Shown here: positions 22,090 through 32,862 of the stretch, piece after piece
Layout of the letters: each line of letters opens with the position of its first letter
Numbering within the stretch: position 1 is the stretch's first letter
DNA from: Antedon mediterranea
Taxonomy: Eukaryota; Echinodermata; Crinoidea; Comatulida; Antedonidae
Assembly: GCF_964355755.1 (NCBI RefSeq)
Contig: NC_092672.1
Location: 18,844,501 to 18,908,500, forward strand
Direction of reading: 5' to 3'
Length of the DNA stretch: 64,000 nt
Translations under genes and position numbers: made by a program
Notes under the pieces: model-generated
Databases searched by the model: none
What the model saw: only the letters and a program-made list of their open reading frames with translations
Told to the model about the DNA's origin: nothing

Positions 22090-22960
22090 TCATCTCAGGA
22101 TGGCATTCCATCTGGAGAGCATCTTCGACTTAACTAAGACGTTGCTTATAATCGTTGAGATTAAAATATTTTTGCTTGCATTAAGTCTACACATCAGGCC
22201 ATATATTGATATTCTTAACAATTCATAAAAAGAGGGAATTCTACATTCCGTAAACATGAGGCCGGCACTGCAATGTCGAGGCCTTTGCAACAACATTTTT
22301 AAACCATTATTGTAGCATACCTGGAGAGATCGCAAGGTACCTTGATTATAGTTGCACCATAATGTAGCACAATACATATTTACACAATATGTTCTAAATA
22401 AGAGACATTTCACATTGATAGAACACATACTAAATTTTCTGACCAAGGAGTTGGCTCGGATACACAAAGATCTGTATTGCCGCTTTATATCAAACTCATC
22501 ACATACATCCAAGGATATAACATGACCAAGATATGTGGTTGAGTCAACATATTCTAAGCTTTTGCCATTAATGGTAATACTATGTTTCAATTGAATCCTC
22601 CGTGACTTAGGACAGATTATCATACAAGATGATTTCTTAGCATTGTAAACAATATCATTTTTGGCCGCAAAGCATTCAGAAATTTCAATTAGATGTTGCA
22701 ACCCTGATGCAGAAGGTGATATAAGCACCATGTCATCTGCATACGATAGGTTGTTAAATTTAATATTATTTAACTCACACCCTTCTTTGCTGTTGCTAAG
22801 CTTAATGATAAGATCATTTATATATATATTATACAGATGGGGAGACATCACTCCTCCCAGTCTAACACCATTTGATACAACATGAAAGGGCTCCGAAAAG
22901 GATTTGCCCCATTTAACAATGAAAGTGTTACGTTTATTGGTAGTCTGTTATCTTTATAAA
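22090..22960 (-). pseudogene. 5'-truncated LINE reverse transcriptase (Jockey/CR1-like group)
   Basis: A minus-strand frame of ~290 codons with no host start. V-K-W-G and S-N-G-V-R-L-G-G-V-M-S-P (about 22,840-22,930) are followed by N-L-S-Y-A-D-D (catalytic) at about 22,730-22,750. Then come the thumb region with T-T-Y-L-G-H and a C-terminal connection domain. It ends at a stop near 22,090. Endonuclease and 5' parts are missing. The frame is fairly intact, so the insertion is not very old. Exact clade assignment needs a tree. Confidence 0.82.
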
Positions 22961-23663
22961 TCAAGTAGTTCTCACTAGGCTCACAACCCAAGACGTAAAT
23001 ACAATGTAAGTGATTTGACCAATCATAAGCAATTGATTTTTCGAACTGTCCCTTGTTTGGTCAACACACTTGCGTTGCGTCTATGCCATTGCGTTGAGTC
23101 TCTAGTGTGGAAACCATGCCTTAGATTTTGAAATACGTCTGGATTTAGGAGCAACATGTATAGTCAAGAATGATTCATTCAGAGTTGTTAATTGGAAATT
23201 GAAAACATGACTTCTTATTTAAAGGCATTTGACCTATTATTTTTTTTACCAGAAAGATCTTTATTACGTTCACAGCCTATTAAAAATATTTTTTTACCTA
23301 TATTTATACTATTATGTATGTATAGTTATTTGTTTTTAAAAAACAATTACAGTTTCAATATCAGCTTTATGCTTAATTCATTCGCAATTTGTCAAGTTTC
23401 ACTACTAGATTTATATAATTATAAATATACAAGTTCCAGGCTAGTCAATTAATAGGCAATGGATTTAAGAGGTTTCTATAGTCGTGTTTATTGTCATTGT
23501 TCTCCTTTCATATGTGTTAAGTTTTTAAATGTATTTTTCTTTACTTTGAAAATTCATGTTTTAAAATTATTTAAAAAATATCTTGAAAAGAAGTAGTAAT
23601 ACCCTAAAATACAAATAATTATGAAGGCTGTGACATGAGTAAACATTGCAAGCACTAAAACGC
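22961..23663. other. LINE-R5 spacer
   Basis: AT-rich, no gene supported. I see no family A spacer here; this is where the array changes to family B. Confidence 0.5.
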
Positions 23664-23679
23664 GTAACACAACACAATT
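23664..23679 (+). promoter_or_regulatory. Conserved -140 box of R5
   Basis: GTAACACAACACAATT, 117 bp before the chosen ATG. The same core occurs before R6. Confidence 0.42.
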
Positions 23680-23780
23680 ACTGTAGAGCCACTATCTTAA
23701 TGTTATGAAGAGTTAACAATGTGTATAATTGACATACGGTTTTGCAGGCAATCGTCATTACTTTTCTTATAGTTTCAAGA

Positions 23781-25112
23781 ATGAGTTCTATTTTACTTCT
23801 TTTAGTTATATTATTGTCGCATTTGGAAAATTGTAAAGGAATAATTACAACACAACCTTTAGATGAAACCGTTAAAAAAGGAAAAAATCATTGGTTTCCC
23901 TGTGTTGCTGATGGAATTGAAAGTGATCAATCACTGCAATGGTTTCGAAATGGAAAGAGGTTGAACGAAGAACCAAGAATAACTATTGAGAATAATGAAA
24001 GTGGGACAAGTAGCATGCTATATATTACTGGAATTATCCCAAGTGATGCAGGTCAGTATTATTGCGCAGTTGTAAAATCATCAACGGACGAAAAAATTGC
24101 TTCATCAAGAACTGCAACTCTCGTTGTCAAATCACTTCCCTCGTCCCAGTATCCATATTGTATTTTAGAAACAATACCGATCATTGCTGGATCAAATTTA
24201 AAATTATTATGTTTATCGGAGAAAGTGGTACCTCCAGTAACGTTAGATTGGATGTATCCAATAGATATTCGATATAAAAACACACAACTTATGGAAGATG
24301 GAAAAAATATATCGTTAGAGTTAAGCATGACAGCTAAAAAACAATATAACGGTATTGTGTTTAGTTGTAAACAAGAATCAACTTTAGTACAAAATAACTA
24401 CACATTATGTTCTGTGGGTCCTTTGGATGTATTATATAAACCAGATACTGCTGTACAGTACGCTAGTCCAGCACTACCAGGTCGTGAGACAATTGTATTT
24501 TGTCAAACCTCTTCAAATCCACCTGTAACCTCCTACCGCTGGTTATTTGATCCGCAACTGTCAGAAGATGAATACAATATAGATGAATCTGGACAAATTT
24601 TAAAACTGTTAAATCCAAAAATCAAGCAAACTGGAACTAATATATCATGTGTTGCCACAAACGAAGTAGGTTACGGGTCATCATCTGTAAATTTGCATGT
24701 GTCATATAACCAGGTGGATTCTGAACATGGATCGACGACAGGTGATGAAAATCGTAACGAATTTCAAAGTAAGGAACGCGATATTGGTTTATCATTGGAT
24801 GTAATTATAATCATTGCTGCTGGTGTTGTTATCATTATTGTACTTGTTGTTCTGGTTCCCGTATATCATTATTGTTTGTGTCGTAATGATAACACTATAA
24901 TAGTTGATTCTTTAGGAAAAGAAGTAACTCAACCTGAAGTATATTATGAGACAAGAGAAGGAGTTATTTTAAGACATACAGTACAAGATCGTTCATTACC
25001 TCGTGTACCTACTACAGAAGTATATGGTCATTGGAGACACTCAACAGCTTCACAGGTTCCTAATGATCTTGAATCACATTGTTATACTTACATTGATACA
25101 GAAAATGATTGA
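23781..25112 (+). CDS. R5: family B three-Ig transmembrane receptor
   Basis: Intact, 443 aa. The start at 23,781 opens a clean signal peptide (about 1-20, MSSILLLLVI...). The frame is open 39 bases further upstream but has only a TTG there, and that part contains an acceptor-like TTTTGCAG. D1 has C41/C95 and W54 with D-A-G-Q-Y-Y-C. D2 keeps its tryptophan (LDWMYP) and the extra cysteines (YPYC, TLCSVGP). D3 has FCQTSSNPPV and CVATNEVG. Many N-glycosylation sequons are present. The TM/tail is nearly identical to the other families, except for a Cys in SHCYTY where others have SHSYTY. AATAAA follows ~110 bp after the stop. Confidence 0.92.
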   Translation: MSSILLLLVILLSHLENCKGIITTQPLDETVKKGKNHWFPCVADGIESDQSLQWFRNGKRLNEEPRITIENNESGTSSMLYITGIIPSDAGQYYCAVVKSSTDEKIASSRTATLVVKSLPSSQYPYCILETIPIIAGSNLKLLCLSEKVVPPVTLDWMYPIDIRYKNTQLMEDGKNISLELSMTAKKQYNGIVFSCKQESTLVQNNYTLCSVGPLDVLYKPDTAVQYASPALPGRETIVFCQTSSNPPVTSYRWLFDPQLSEDEYNIDESGQILKLLNPKIKQTGTNISCVATNEVGYGSSSVNLHVSYNQVDSEHGSTTGDENRNEFQSKERDIGLSLDVIIIIAAGVVIIIVLVVLVPVYHYCLCRNDNTIIVDSLGKEVTQPEVYYETREGVILRHTVQDRSLPRVPTTEVYGHWRHSTASQVPNDLESHCYTYIDTEND

Positions 25113-26085
25113 CATCCAATTTCTTTGACTACATAATACATTGGAAAACAATTAATTATAAATATGTGTATGATGAAAGTTCGGGGAACATACTGTACAT
25201 TCTAATAATTAATTTAGTTTAAATAAATAATTGAAATGTGTTTTTTTATGTCAATTGAAATCTAATGCAAAATTAGGCCCTACTATAATCAGGAATGATG
25301 GTTTGTATGCATTGGTAATATACAAATACAATTAAAGAACACTTACTAGTTTGGGTGAACATGTCTGTGTTATCAACAACCGTCCTCAGTTTGAACACAG
25401 TTGTTAAACGATGATGGCCGAAATAATAATATTTCAAATAACTGGTAAATGTTGTTGACTTGTTTTATTTTTTCCCTGAAGTATAATCATTCTAATAGAT
25501 TGCTTTGATTATTCAAGTTTTCTTTTTGATTGTTTGAATGCAATCGCAAAAATTTACTTTTGGAGAAAAAATCCAAATTCAAAAACAGTTTATTTTAAAT
25601 ATTTTGTATGTGATCAAAATTACGAGAAATGTAGTTTTGTGGAACATAATGTTCATCTAGAATATTGTACGCACACCCAAAACATTTTTTGTTGAGAAAC
25701 ATTTCAAAGTATCCAGTGTCAGACAAAAAATATATAACACTCGATAAATCATCATAATTTAACCTGTGTTCCTAAATATTAACTTTCAATTTTGTAGCCA
25801 GTTTTATTTTTAAACGGTGTCACGTTTATTGTAATATAAAACAAATAATAAGATAACTAACTATGGGATAGGAAATTAAATTTTCTATTGTTGTATAAAA
25901 ACTATAGTATACATTCCTGTCAAGTTTATAAGTCTATATTTAAAATTAATTGAATTTGTTTAGTATTCAGATTGACATTAGAATTGTAACTTTATTGTAA
26001 TAAAATCTTAAATAGAATTACAAAATTACATAAATGTACAGATACAAATATTAGAGATTTTTTTCTAAAACAAAAACTAGAAGGC
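25113..26085. other. R5-R6 intergenic
   Basis: AT-rich, no gene seen; includes the R5 poly(A) signal near 25,224. Confidence 0.6.
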
Positions 26086-26101
26086 GTAACACAACACATT
26101 T
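26086..26101 (+). promoter_or_regulatory. Conserved -140 box of R6
   Basis: GTAACACAACACATTT, 136 bp before the chosen ATG, followed by TGTAGAGCC as in R5. Confidence 0.42.
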
Positions 26102-26221
26102 TTTGTAGAGCCTACATCTTGGTTATAATAGGTGCATGCAGGAAATCTTGAATACGATTATAAGGTCACCACTGATATCTTTTTATGTATAAAATACAGA
26201 CATTGTAAATTAGTACCGATA

Positions 26222-27550
26222 ATGAGTGTTATTCTGTTTCTAATTTTGTCAGCGTGTTTAAAAAGAATATATTGTGAAGGATTATTTAGAACTCAACCTT
26301 CAGATGGTGAAGTACTAAATGGAGAAACCCATTGGTTTTCCTGTGATTTTAACGAAATTCAAAGTGGTCAATCATTACAATGGTTCCGAAATGGAAAGAG
26401 GTTGAATGAAGAACCAAGAATAACAATTAATAGTAAGAATAGTGGGACAAGTTTGTTATATATTGCTGGAACTATCCCAAGTGATGCAGGTCAGTATTAT
26501 TGCGCAGTTGTAAAATCATCAACGGATGAAACAATTGCTTCATCAAGAACTGCAACTCTCGTTGTCAAATCACTTCCCTCGTCCCAGTATCCATATTGTA
26601 TTTTAGAAACAATACCGATCATTGCTGGATCAAATTTAAAATTATTATGTTTATCGGAGAAAGTGGTACCTCCAGTAACGTTAGATTGGATCTATCCAAT
26701 AGATATTCGATATAAAAACACACAACTTATGGAAGATGGAAAAAATATATCGTTAGAGTTAAGCATGACAGCTAAAAAACAATATAACGGTATTGTGTTT
26801 ACTTGTAAACAAGAATCAACTTTAGTACAAAATAACTACACATTATGTTCTGTGGGTCCTTTGGATGTATTATATAAACCAGATACTGCTGTACAGTACG
26901 CTAGTCCAGCACTACCAGGTCGTGAGACAATTGTATTTTGTCAAACCTCTTCAAATCCACCTGTAACCTCCTACCGCTGGTTATTTGATCCGCAACTGTC
27001 AAAGGATGAATACAATATAGATGAATCTGGACAAATTTTAAAACTGTTAAATCCAAAAATCAAGCAAACTGGAACTAATATATCATGTGTTGCCACAAAC
27101 GAAGTAGGTTACGGGTCATCATCTGTAAATCTGCATGTGTCATATAACCAGGTGGATTCTGAACATGGATCGACGACAGGTGATGAAAATCGTAACGAAT
27201 TTCAAAGTAAGGAACGCGATATTGGTTTATCATTGGATGTAATCATAATCATTGCTGCTGGTGTTGTTATCATTATTGTACTTGTTGTTCTGGTTCCCGT
27301 ATATCATTATTGTTTGTGTCGTAATGATAACACTATTATAGTTGATTCTTTAGGAAAAGAAGTAACTCAACCTGAAGTATATTATGAGACAAGAGAAGGA
27401 GTTATTTTAAGACATACAGTCCAAGATCGTTCATTACCCCGTGTACCTACTACAGAAGTATATGGTCATTGGAGACACTCAACAGCTTCACAGGTTCCTA
27501 ATGATCTTGAATCACATAGTTATACTTACATTGACACTGATAATGATTAA
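26222..27550 (+). CDS. R6: family B three-Ig transmembrane receptor
   Basis: Intact, 442 aa from ATG 26,222. The frame stays open 90 bases upstream, but only from a GTG and without a signal peptide. The signal peptide is about 1-20 (MSVILFLILS...). The first ~45 residues of the mature protein differ from R5 (FRTQPSDGEVLNGETHWFSC). From SLQWFRNGKR to the end the two are almost the same protein and almost the same DNA. D1-D3 cysteines are as in R5. The tail ends YIDTDND instead of YIDTEND, and the stop is TAA rather than TGA. AATAAA lies near 27,614. The R6 3' flank is duplicated after the relic at 38.4-39.0 kb. Confidence 0.92.
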   Translation: MSVILFLILSACLKRIYCEGLFRTQPSDGEVLNGETHWFSCDFNEIQSGQSLQWFRNGKRLNEEPRITINSKNSGTSLLYIAGTIPSDAGQYYCAVVKSSTDETIASSRTATLVVKSLPSSQYPYCILETIPIIAGSNLKLLCLSEKVVPPVTLDWIYPIDIRYKNTQLMEDGKNISLELSMTAKKQYNGIVFTCKQESTLVQNNYTLCSVGPLDVLYKPDTAVQYASPALPGRETIVFCQTSSNPPVTSYRWLFDPQLSKDEYNIDESGQILKLLNPKIKQTGTNISCVATNEVGYGSSSVNLHVSYNQVDSEHGSTTGDENRNEFQSKERDIGLSLDVIIIIAAGVVIIIVLVVLVPVYHYCLCRNDNTIIVDSLGKEVTQPEVYYETREGVILRHTVQDRSLPRVPTTEVYGHWRHSTASQVPNDLESHSYTYIDTDND

Positions 27551-28427
27551 AATAAACAGTTTGTTTTTGTTTTTTCTAATCATAGTAATGATTAAAAAAT
27601 ATTATTTTAACAAATAAAACAATGTATTTGTCAGATGTTTTTCAATACTCCGACGTAATTTCACTGAATATACATGTATTGACTATCCAATAATATTACG
27701 TAAGTACTATTAGAAGTGTTTGGCAACACCTATAGCCGTGCCGATTCATTAAAAATCCGCTTCGTAGTTTCTGTAGACTGAAGTTGAACAAATTAGGATC
27801 GGTAGGAAAAATTATACAGACGTTTAAGTTGGCATATTAATTTGATTATTGTTTGATACATTTTCTATTAGGTAGTCTGTTATACTATGAATATAATTGT
27901 GTTACAAATAATTTATTTGTAGCATACATTATTTTTCGAATTCTACAAAGAGAATTTCAATAATTCGTTTTATTTATTAACTAAAATTATTGAAATGTAT
28001 TATATATCAGACACATGACCTGATTGTGTTTCTTTACAAATGACGTTGACTGCTAAATTTACTTGGCCAGTATCCATAATTTGTGAATTGTTGTTATACT
28101 ATTAATTTTCCTACGAAGAACCAAAAGTCAATAACTTTAGTTTAGATCCGCCCTCTTAGAGGACGAACTCAATCATAATGTATGCCACGGGTCGCATAGT
28201 AACTCATCTTACGATCTGTGGTCTATGACGCTCGACTCAATGAGGTTCTTGACAGAGGAATTTTATCAAACTATATTATTGGACTTTAGCCGTTGTGGGC
28301 TATATGCTAGCAGAAAAATTGTTACAATATTAAATTAAAAGATTTCTCATTTAAACGATTTATTACTTTTCATTAAATCTATCTTACCAAACTATAGACG
28401 GATTTGGGATTCACTCAAAACAAATGG
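27551..28427. other. R6 3' flank
   Basis: The first ~180 bp recur at 38,984-39,170. No gene in the rest. Confidence 0.6.
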
Positions 28428-28689
28428 GAACTAGAAAGTCACTCCGAGAGTGCATACCCCCGTCTACTGTAAAATGGTTATGTAACCAGCCTTTCAACTA
28501 AAAATAGATTCTGTTGACTAAAAATAGAACAGCAACGCCAAAAACAAACGGGTGAATTTAAAAAGAAATAGTTTATTTAAACTACTCGTAGCAAAAAACC
28601 CTGTAATTTAAATCAATTTATGTTTTAAAATTTCAAATCACAAATTATAACTCTTGCCTCTTGTACAAAAAGTTTTTTGGACACAAGTA

Positions 28690-28935
28690 AAAAAGGTAAA
28701 GGTGAGTCCCGTATTCTCTGAACGTAGGGGAATGAGCTGTTAGGAGCTCATTGTACTAAGCCTCGGCATTATGTGGTAGGGTGGCCAGTTCCTTTCCACG
28801 CCGCCTTTTTTCTCCCTAGTATTTTTCAACCAGGTACTCATTTACAGCTGAGTGGACTGGGAGTTGTCGGGAATTGAACCCGGGTCTATCTGTATGACAG
28901 TCAAGTGTCCTAACCACTCGGCTATCAACAACTCC
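28690..28935 (-). mobile_element. tRNA-derived SINE
   Basis: Read on the minus strand, it starts with a tRNA-like head (28,860-28,935) and continues ~170 bp into a non-tRNA body that ends near 28,690. It is flanked by imperfect duplications TTTGGACACAAGTA (about 28,675-28,690) and TTTGGACAAGTA (28,936-28,947). The related repeats at 46.86 and 55.03 kb lack the insert, which confirms insertion. Confidence 0.72.
28860..28935 (-). repeat. tRNA-like head of the SINE
   Basis: Perfect 7-bp acceptor pairing (GGAGTTG/CAACTCC), A box TAGCCGAGTGG and B box GGTTCAATTCC. The anticodon arm pairs poorly, so this is a Pol III promoter-bearing SINE head and not a working tRNA. Confidence 0.7.
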
Positions 28936-29457
28936 TTTGGACAAGTAGTTCTCGAAAAAAGGCAATTTCAGTTTAATTGTTACTTTCAGACTGCTCGTCG
29001 GCATTTGAAAATGATGTCCTATCTTTTAACACTAGCAGGTCTGAAAATAATACTAAAAAGTGGTCCAAAATTGGGACCGTAGTCCGGATTGCCTCCAAAA
29101 TTCTTGACCACATAATTATCAGTATTTTCATTTTGGTAAAGATCTTGTAATTACTTTTTGAGTAATTCTGCTAACAAACAAACAAACGCGATCGATTACC
29201 TATACCCCTCTTGGCGGAGGTAAACGATCGATTACATACCTCTTTGGCGGAGGTAACTTAATGAAAATCTAAAACGCATGTGTACAATGTATGTTGTTTC
29301 TTTCGCCCTTTCACGTTGAAGTTTCTGGGGATCTCCAAGCTACAAAAATGTGCATAAAATAAGCAGTTTCTGAGAAATTATAAAAATGAAAAAATATGAG
29401 AAAATATCGAAAATGCGCTGTATAATTTCAAAGCCAATTTAAAAAAAAATTACGTTA

Positions 29458-30016
29458 ACTAGAGGGTGAGGTCGCTTCGCTCGCTCCCCTCTAGGAAGTG
29501 TAGACGATGATTCTCGGAATGATAATGTTCCATTATTGAAAATGTTTGACATTCGTAAAACTAAACTACTCTTTGGCTTAAATGGCTATGACTAATGGCC
29601 AAATTAAGCTCCAGTTCTAGTATCTGTTTTTTTTCTGCTGTCTTCCAAAGGGACACTGTATTGATTGATGGAAAGTGCCTGTTTCCAGTCACCTTTAGGG
29701 TCAAATCTATTACTTTAACTGCTCCCTTGTGTATAAAAGAGAGAAAATAGTTGAAACCAGGTTGTTGCAAGGTGAACTCATCGTAAACCCTAAAATTACT
29801 TTGACCGCGAAGAATTGAAATTGAGCTGAAAATCTACTGTTGAAATAATAAATTTTGTTAAAAAACTCTTTATAATATTTTCCTAAGATAGAAATATGGA
29901 ACAATAGCGTCGAACTGAAAACTAATGTTATCAAATCTACGTTTCGCGGTACATCTGAGAAGTGTTTCCATTGTGCTCGCCTATGTCAGAATTAACCATA
30001 ATTTATATATAGAGTA
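29458..30016. repeat. Interspersed repeat, copy 2 (pairs with 8,150-9,240)
   Basis: Same blocks as copy 1 in the same order with internal deletions and without the (GAATT)n insert. Confidence 0.6.
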
Positions 30017-30399
30017 CGCAAAAAATTAATGGGTCAACCTCTCACTTTCGAAGACTCATATCGAAGAACATATTTATGTAATATTATTTGGAACTTAAAT
30101 CTATTTCTTTACAATTTTTCTTTATCTTTACGATTAAAAACGCATTGTATGTTTTTTTTTTTAAATTACATGGAAATGAATAGGGAAACATATGTGTAAT
30201 TATAGCCTTTTTTTGATGTTTTTCATAATAACCATGTAGCCTATAAAAAGATATAAAAGAACCTTCGAATAAGGTAAAAGTAATGTTTATTTTGAACTGA
30301 ATAAAATAAACATTTGAATGTTGTTTTCCACACAGTATTTACAATATTTCAAACTGACAAATTTAAGTATTATTTAATTTCAAAGACACTTAAGTACGT
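30017..30399. other. Spacer before R7
   Basis: Part (about 30,030-30,390) matches the spacer before R10 (39,350-39,740). No gene. Confidence 0.6.
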
Positions 30400-30452
30400 G
30401 TAACAATTTGTTATATTGATGTGTCCTTTCTGAATACCAGTACTTTATAAAA
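30400..30452 (+). promoter_or_regulatory. R7 promoter region: -140 box and TATA-like site
   Basis: GTAACAATTTGTTATATT starts at -138, and TATAAAA lies at 30,446-30,452 (-92). Both recur in R10. Start of transcription is inferred to lie ~30 bp after the TATA-like site. Confidence 0.5.
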
Positions 30453-30537
30453 TGCAGGGCATACGCTATTTATTACCTCTTACATAGGTGAGCAATGAGG
30501 AAATCTATTATAGTTTTGAACTATTGAACATTTCAAC

Positions 30538-31893
30538 ATGGAAAGAAACGTTTTATTTTTTCTCTTAGTAAATAATTTTGCAATGTTTTGTTTACACCAT
30601 TGTAAGGCTACGATTGGATTTAAAGATCAGCCTTCTGACGCTCGCGTGGATCTTGGAAAGGATCACACCTTTTCCTGTATAGTTAATGGCATGGATAATC
30701 AACAAAATTTGGCTTGGTTAAAAGATGGAGTACTAATACGAACTCAAGAAGATGATAATAGAATAACAATTGGATATAGCAACATCATCAAGATTGGAAA
30801 ATTAACAACTTTGACTTTAAATAACCTTTTAAAATCTGACAGGGGACGTTATCAATGTGTCGTTATATCAACTGAAACAAATTCAGTAGAGGAACGTTCA
30901 TTGGAGGCTATACTTACAGTGTTATCTCAACCGTCATCGATATATCCACTGTGTTCTGGACATGAAGATAACATTGCCATTGGATCAGTTATAACAATTT
31001 CTTGTATTTCAGAACGTGTTGAACCTCCTGTAAATTTAACAATTTCTCGTAACATGAATATAGTTAAAAATGGTGTCTCGTTTGTAGAAAATGAAAAGTT
31101 ACAAATGCTATTAAAAACAAGAAAAGAAGATAATCGAGCTATTTTCACATGCCATCAGACTTCACCACTAGCTCCCGAATCAGAATCTACGTGTTCTATT
31201 GGCCCGTTAAATGTTCAATATAAACCAGAAATACAGCTTCAATACACCAATCCTGTTATATCAGAAAGGGAGACAATTTTATTTTGTCAGACATCGTCTA
31301 ACCCACCTGTTGGGACTTATAATTGGAAAATTGAACCAAACTTTGCAAAAAGTGACTACAGTATTGATGAAACTGGACAGGTACTAAAACTAATCAAACC
31401 TTCGATAGTGCACAACGGAACAAATATTACATGCACCGCTGTAAATAAAATCGGTAAATCATCATCAACCGTTACGATATTAGTTGAATCTCCGAATATT
31501 TTAAAAAGTAATGAGCAAAATGGCAAACTACGAAATCAAAATTCAGGTAATAACATGACTGGAAAAAAATTATCATTGGATGTTATCATCGTAATCGCTT
31601 CTGGTGTTGTTATCATTATTGTACTTGTTGTTCTGGTTCCCGTATATCATTATTGTTTGTGTGGTAATGATAACACTATTATAGTTGATTCTTTAGGAAA
31701 AGAAGTAACTCAACCTGAAGTGTATTATGAGACAAGAGAGGGAGTTATTTTAAGATATACAGTACAAGATCGTTCATTACCTCGTGTACCTACTACAGAA
31801 GTATATGGTCATTGGAGACACTCAACAGCTTCACAGGTTCCTAACGACCTTGAATCGCATAGTTATACTTACATTGATACAGAAAATGATTGA
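30538..31893 (+). CDS. R7: family C three-Ig transmembrane receptor
   Basis: Intact, 451 aa. The signal peptide is about 1-24 (ends HHCKA). D1 has C47/C107, W60 and D-R-G-R-Y-Q-C. D2 lacks the canonical tryptophan (LTISRN) but has its Cys pair and the extra pair (YPLC, STCSIGP). D3 has the FCQTSSNPPVGTYNW core and CTAVNKIG. The TM begins VIIVIASGVV, and the tail has Gly after CLC and Ile at the next variable site. One change, H to Y (ILRYTV), adds a tyrosine to the tail. AATAAA is at about 32,002. The closest paralogue is R10. Confidence 0.93.
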   Translation: MERNVLFFLLVNNFAMFCLHHCKATIGFKDQPSDARVDLGKDHTFSCIVNGMDNQQNLAWLKDGVLIRTQEDDNRITIGYSNIIKIGKLTTLTLNNLLKSDRGRYQCVVISTETNSVEERSLEAILTVLSQPSSIYPLCSGHEDNIAIGSVITISCISERVEPPVNLTISRNMNIVKNGVSFVENEKLQMLLKTRKEDNRAIFTCHQTSPLAPESESTCSIGPLNVQYKPEIQLQYTNPVISERETILFCQTSSNPPVGTYNWKIEPNFAKSDYSIDETGQVLKLIKPSIVHNGTNITCTAVNKIGKSSSTVTILVESPNILKSNEQNGKLRNQNSGNNMTGKKLSLDVIIVIASGVVIIIVLVVLVPVYHYCLCGNDNTIIVDSLGKEVTQPEVYYETREGVILRYTVQDRSLPRVPTTEVYGHWRHSTASQVPNDLESHSYTYIDTEND

Positions 31894-32730
31894 GTAGTAC
31901 TGTACCTATGAACTTTGTTTCAGCTGATAACATTTATATTTTGCTATAATTATTATTAACCAAATGATTATTGTTGTGTTTTTTTATCTGTATTTATTAA
32001 TTCAATAAACAGTGATTCCTAAGATAGATAAACACGATATTTTACAGTGGGATTTTTACAAATAAATACACAAACACCCAATACATGTAATGTAAAATAA
32101 TTGTAAGTTGGGCAGTTGTTATTCAACCAGGTTACCAACATTTGGTTGTACTCAAATCGTCAGAATGAATAAACGACTTCTAATCTTTTAGTGTTGATTT
32201 AAATTCTCCCAACTTTTAGGCAAGTGCAGATTTAAAATTTGAGTGAATTTGTACAAAAACCTATCCATGCCACTTGAGTATAAAAAATGCCGATATGGTA
32301 GGTCTAAATATCAATATCATATTATGTCGAAACCATGAATGACTTGTAATAGAACAATGATTCATTTGAAGAGAACGAAAAAATATGCTTTAATTTGAAC
32401 GCAGCACAACTCGGATATGTGACGGGAAAATTATTACTATAATCTTAAAGATATTTTAATAATTTCCTATGTTTTAGCTGATTAACTATTTACAAACCAA
32501 CATCATAATCTAAGGTCAACAGGGAAAAAAATGTTTAACCTCATACAATGTTTGCCCATTAAAATATAGCGTTTATTTATAAGTGTCTAATATTTCAATA
32601 AATTATTATAATATTATAAAAACAGTTATTATTAACTACCATCCGAAAGGAACAACTTTATGAACGAAATTAGATATATGTTTTATAGTTTCAAAAATTC
32701 AAAATAGTATTTTAAAGAAAATTAGAAAAC
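31894..32730. other. R7-R8 intergenic
   Basis: AT-rich, no gene supported; R7 poly(A) signal near 32,002. Confidence 0.6.
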
Positions 32731-32746
32731 GAGAAACATAACTTTT
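32731..32746 (+). promoter_or_regulatory. Conserved -140 box of R8
   Basis: GAGAAACATAACTTTT, 132 bp before the ATG; TATAATAG at 32,791 follows. Confidence 0.45.
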
Positions 32747-32862
32747 AATATATTGATACAATGTCTTAATCGGTACTGTAAAGGCACTTATATAATAGTT
32801 ACATTTCTCATTTTAAACCTGATAGTGTATCTGTATGTATGAAAAGGTAAACTACATTAGCA

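Larger units (their letters stand above)
28428..29257. repeat. Dispersed repeat, copy with SINE insertion
   Basis: It begins 'actagaaagtcactccgag' and ends with two 'cttggcggaggta'-type units (29,189-29,257). Related copies are at about 46,641-47,030 (5' truncated) and 54,712-55,200 (starts with the same motif). No protein is visible. Confidence 0.65.

Noticed and set aside
26132-26221. N-terminal extension of R6 (and 23,742-23,780 of R5)
   Set aside because: It begins at GTG or TTG, not ATG. The signal peptide begins at the downstream ATG.
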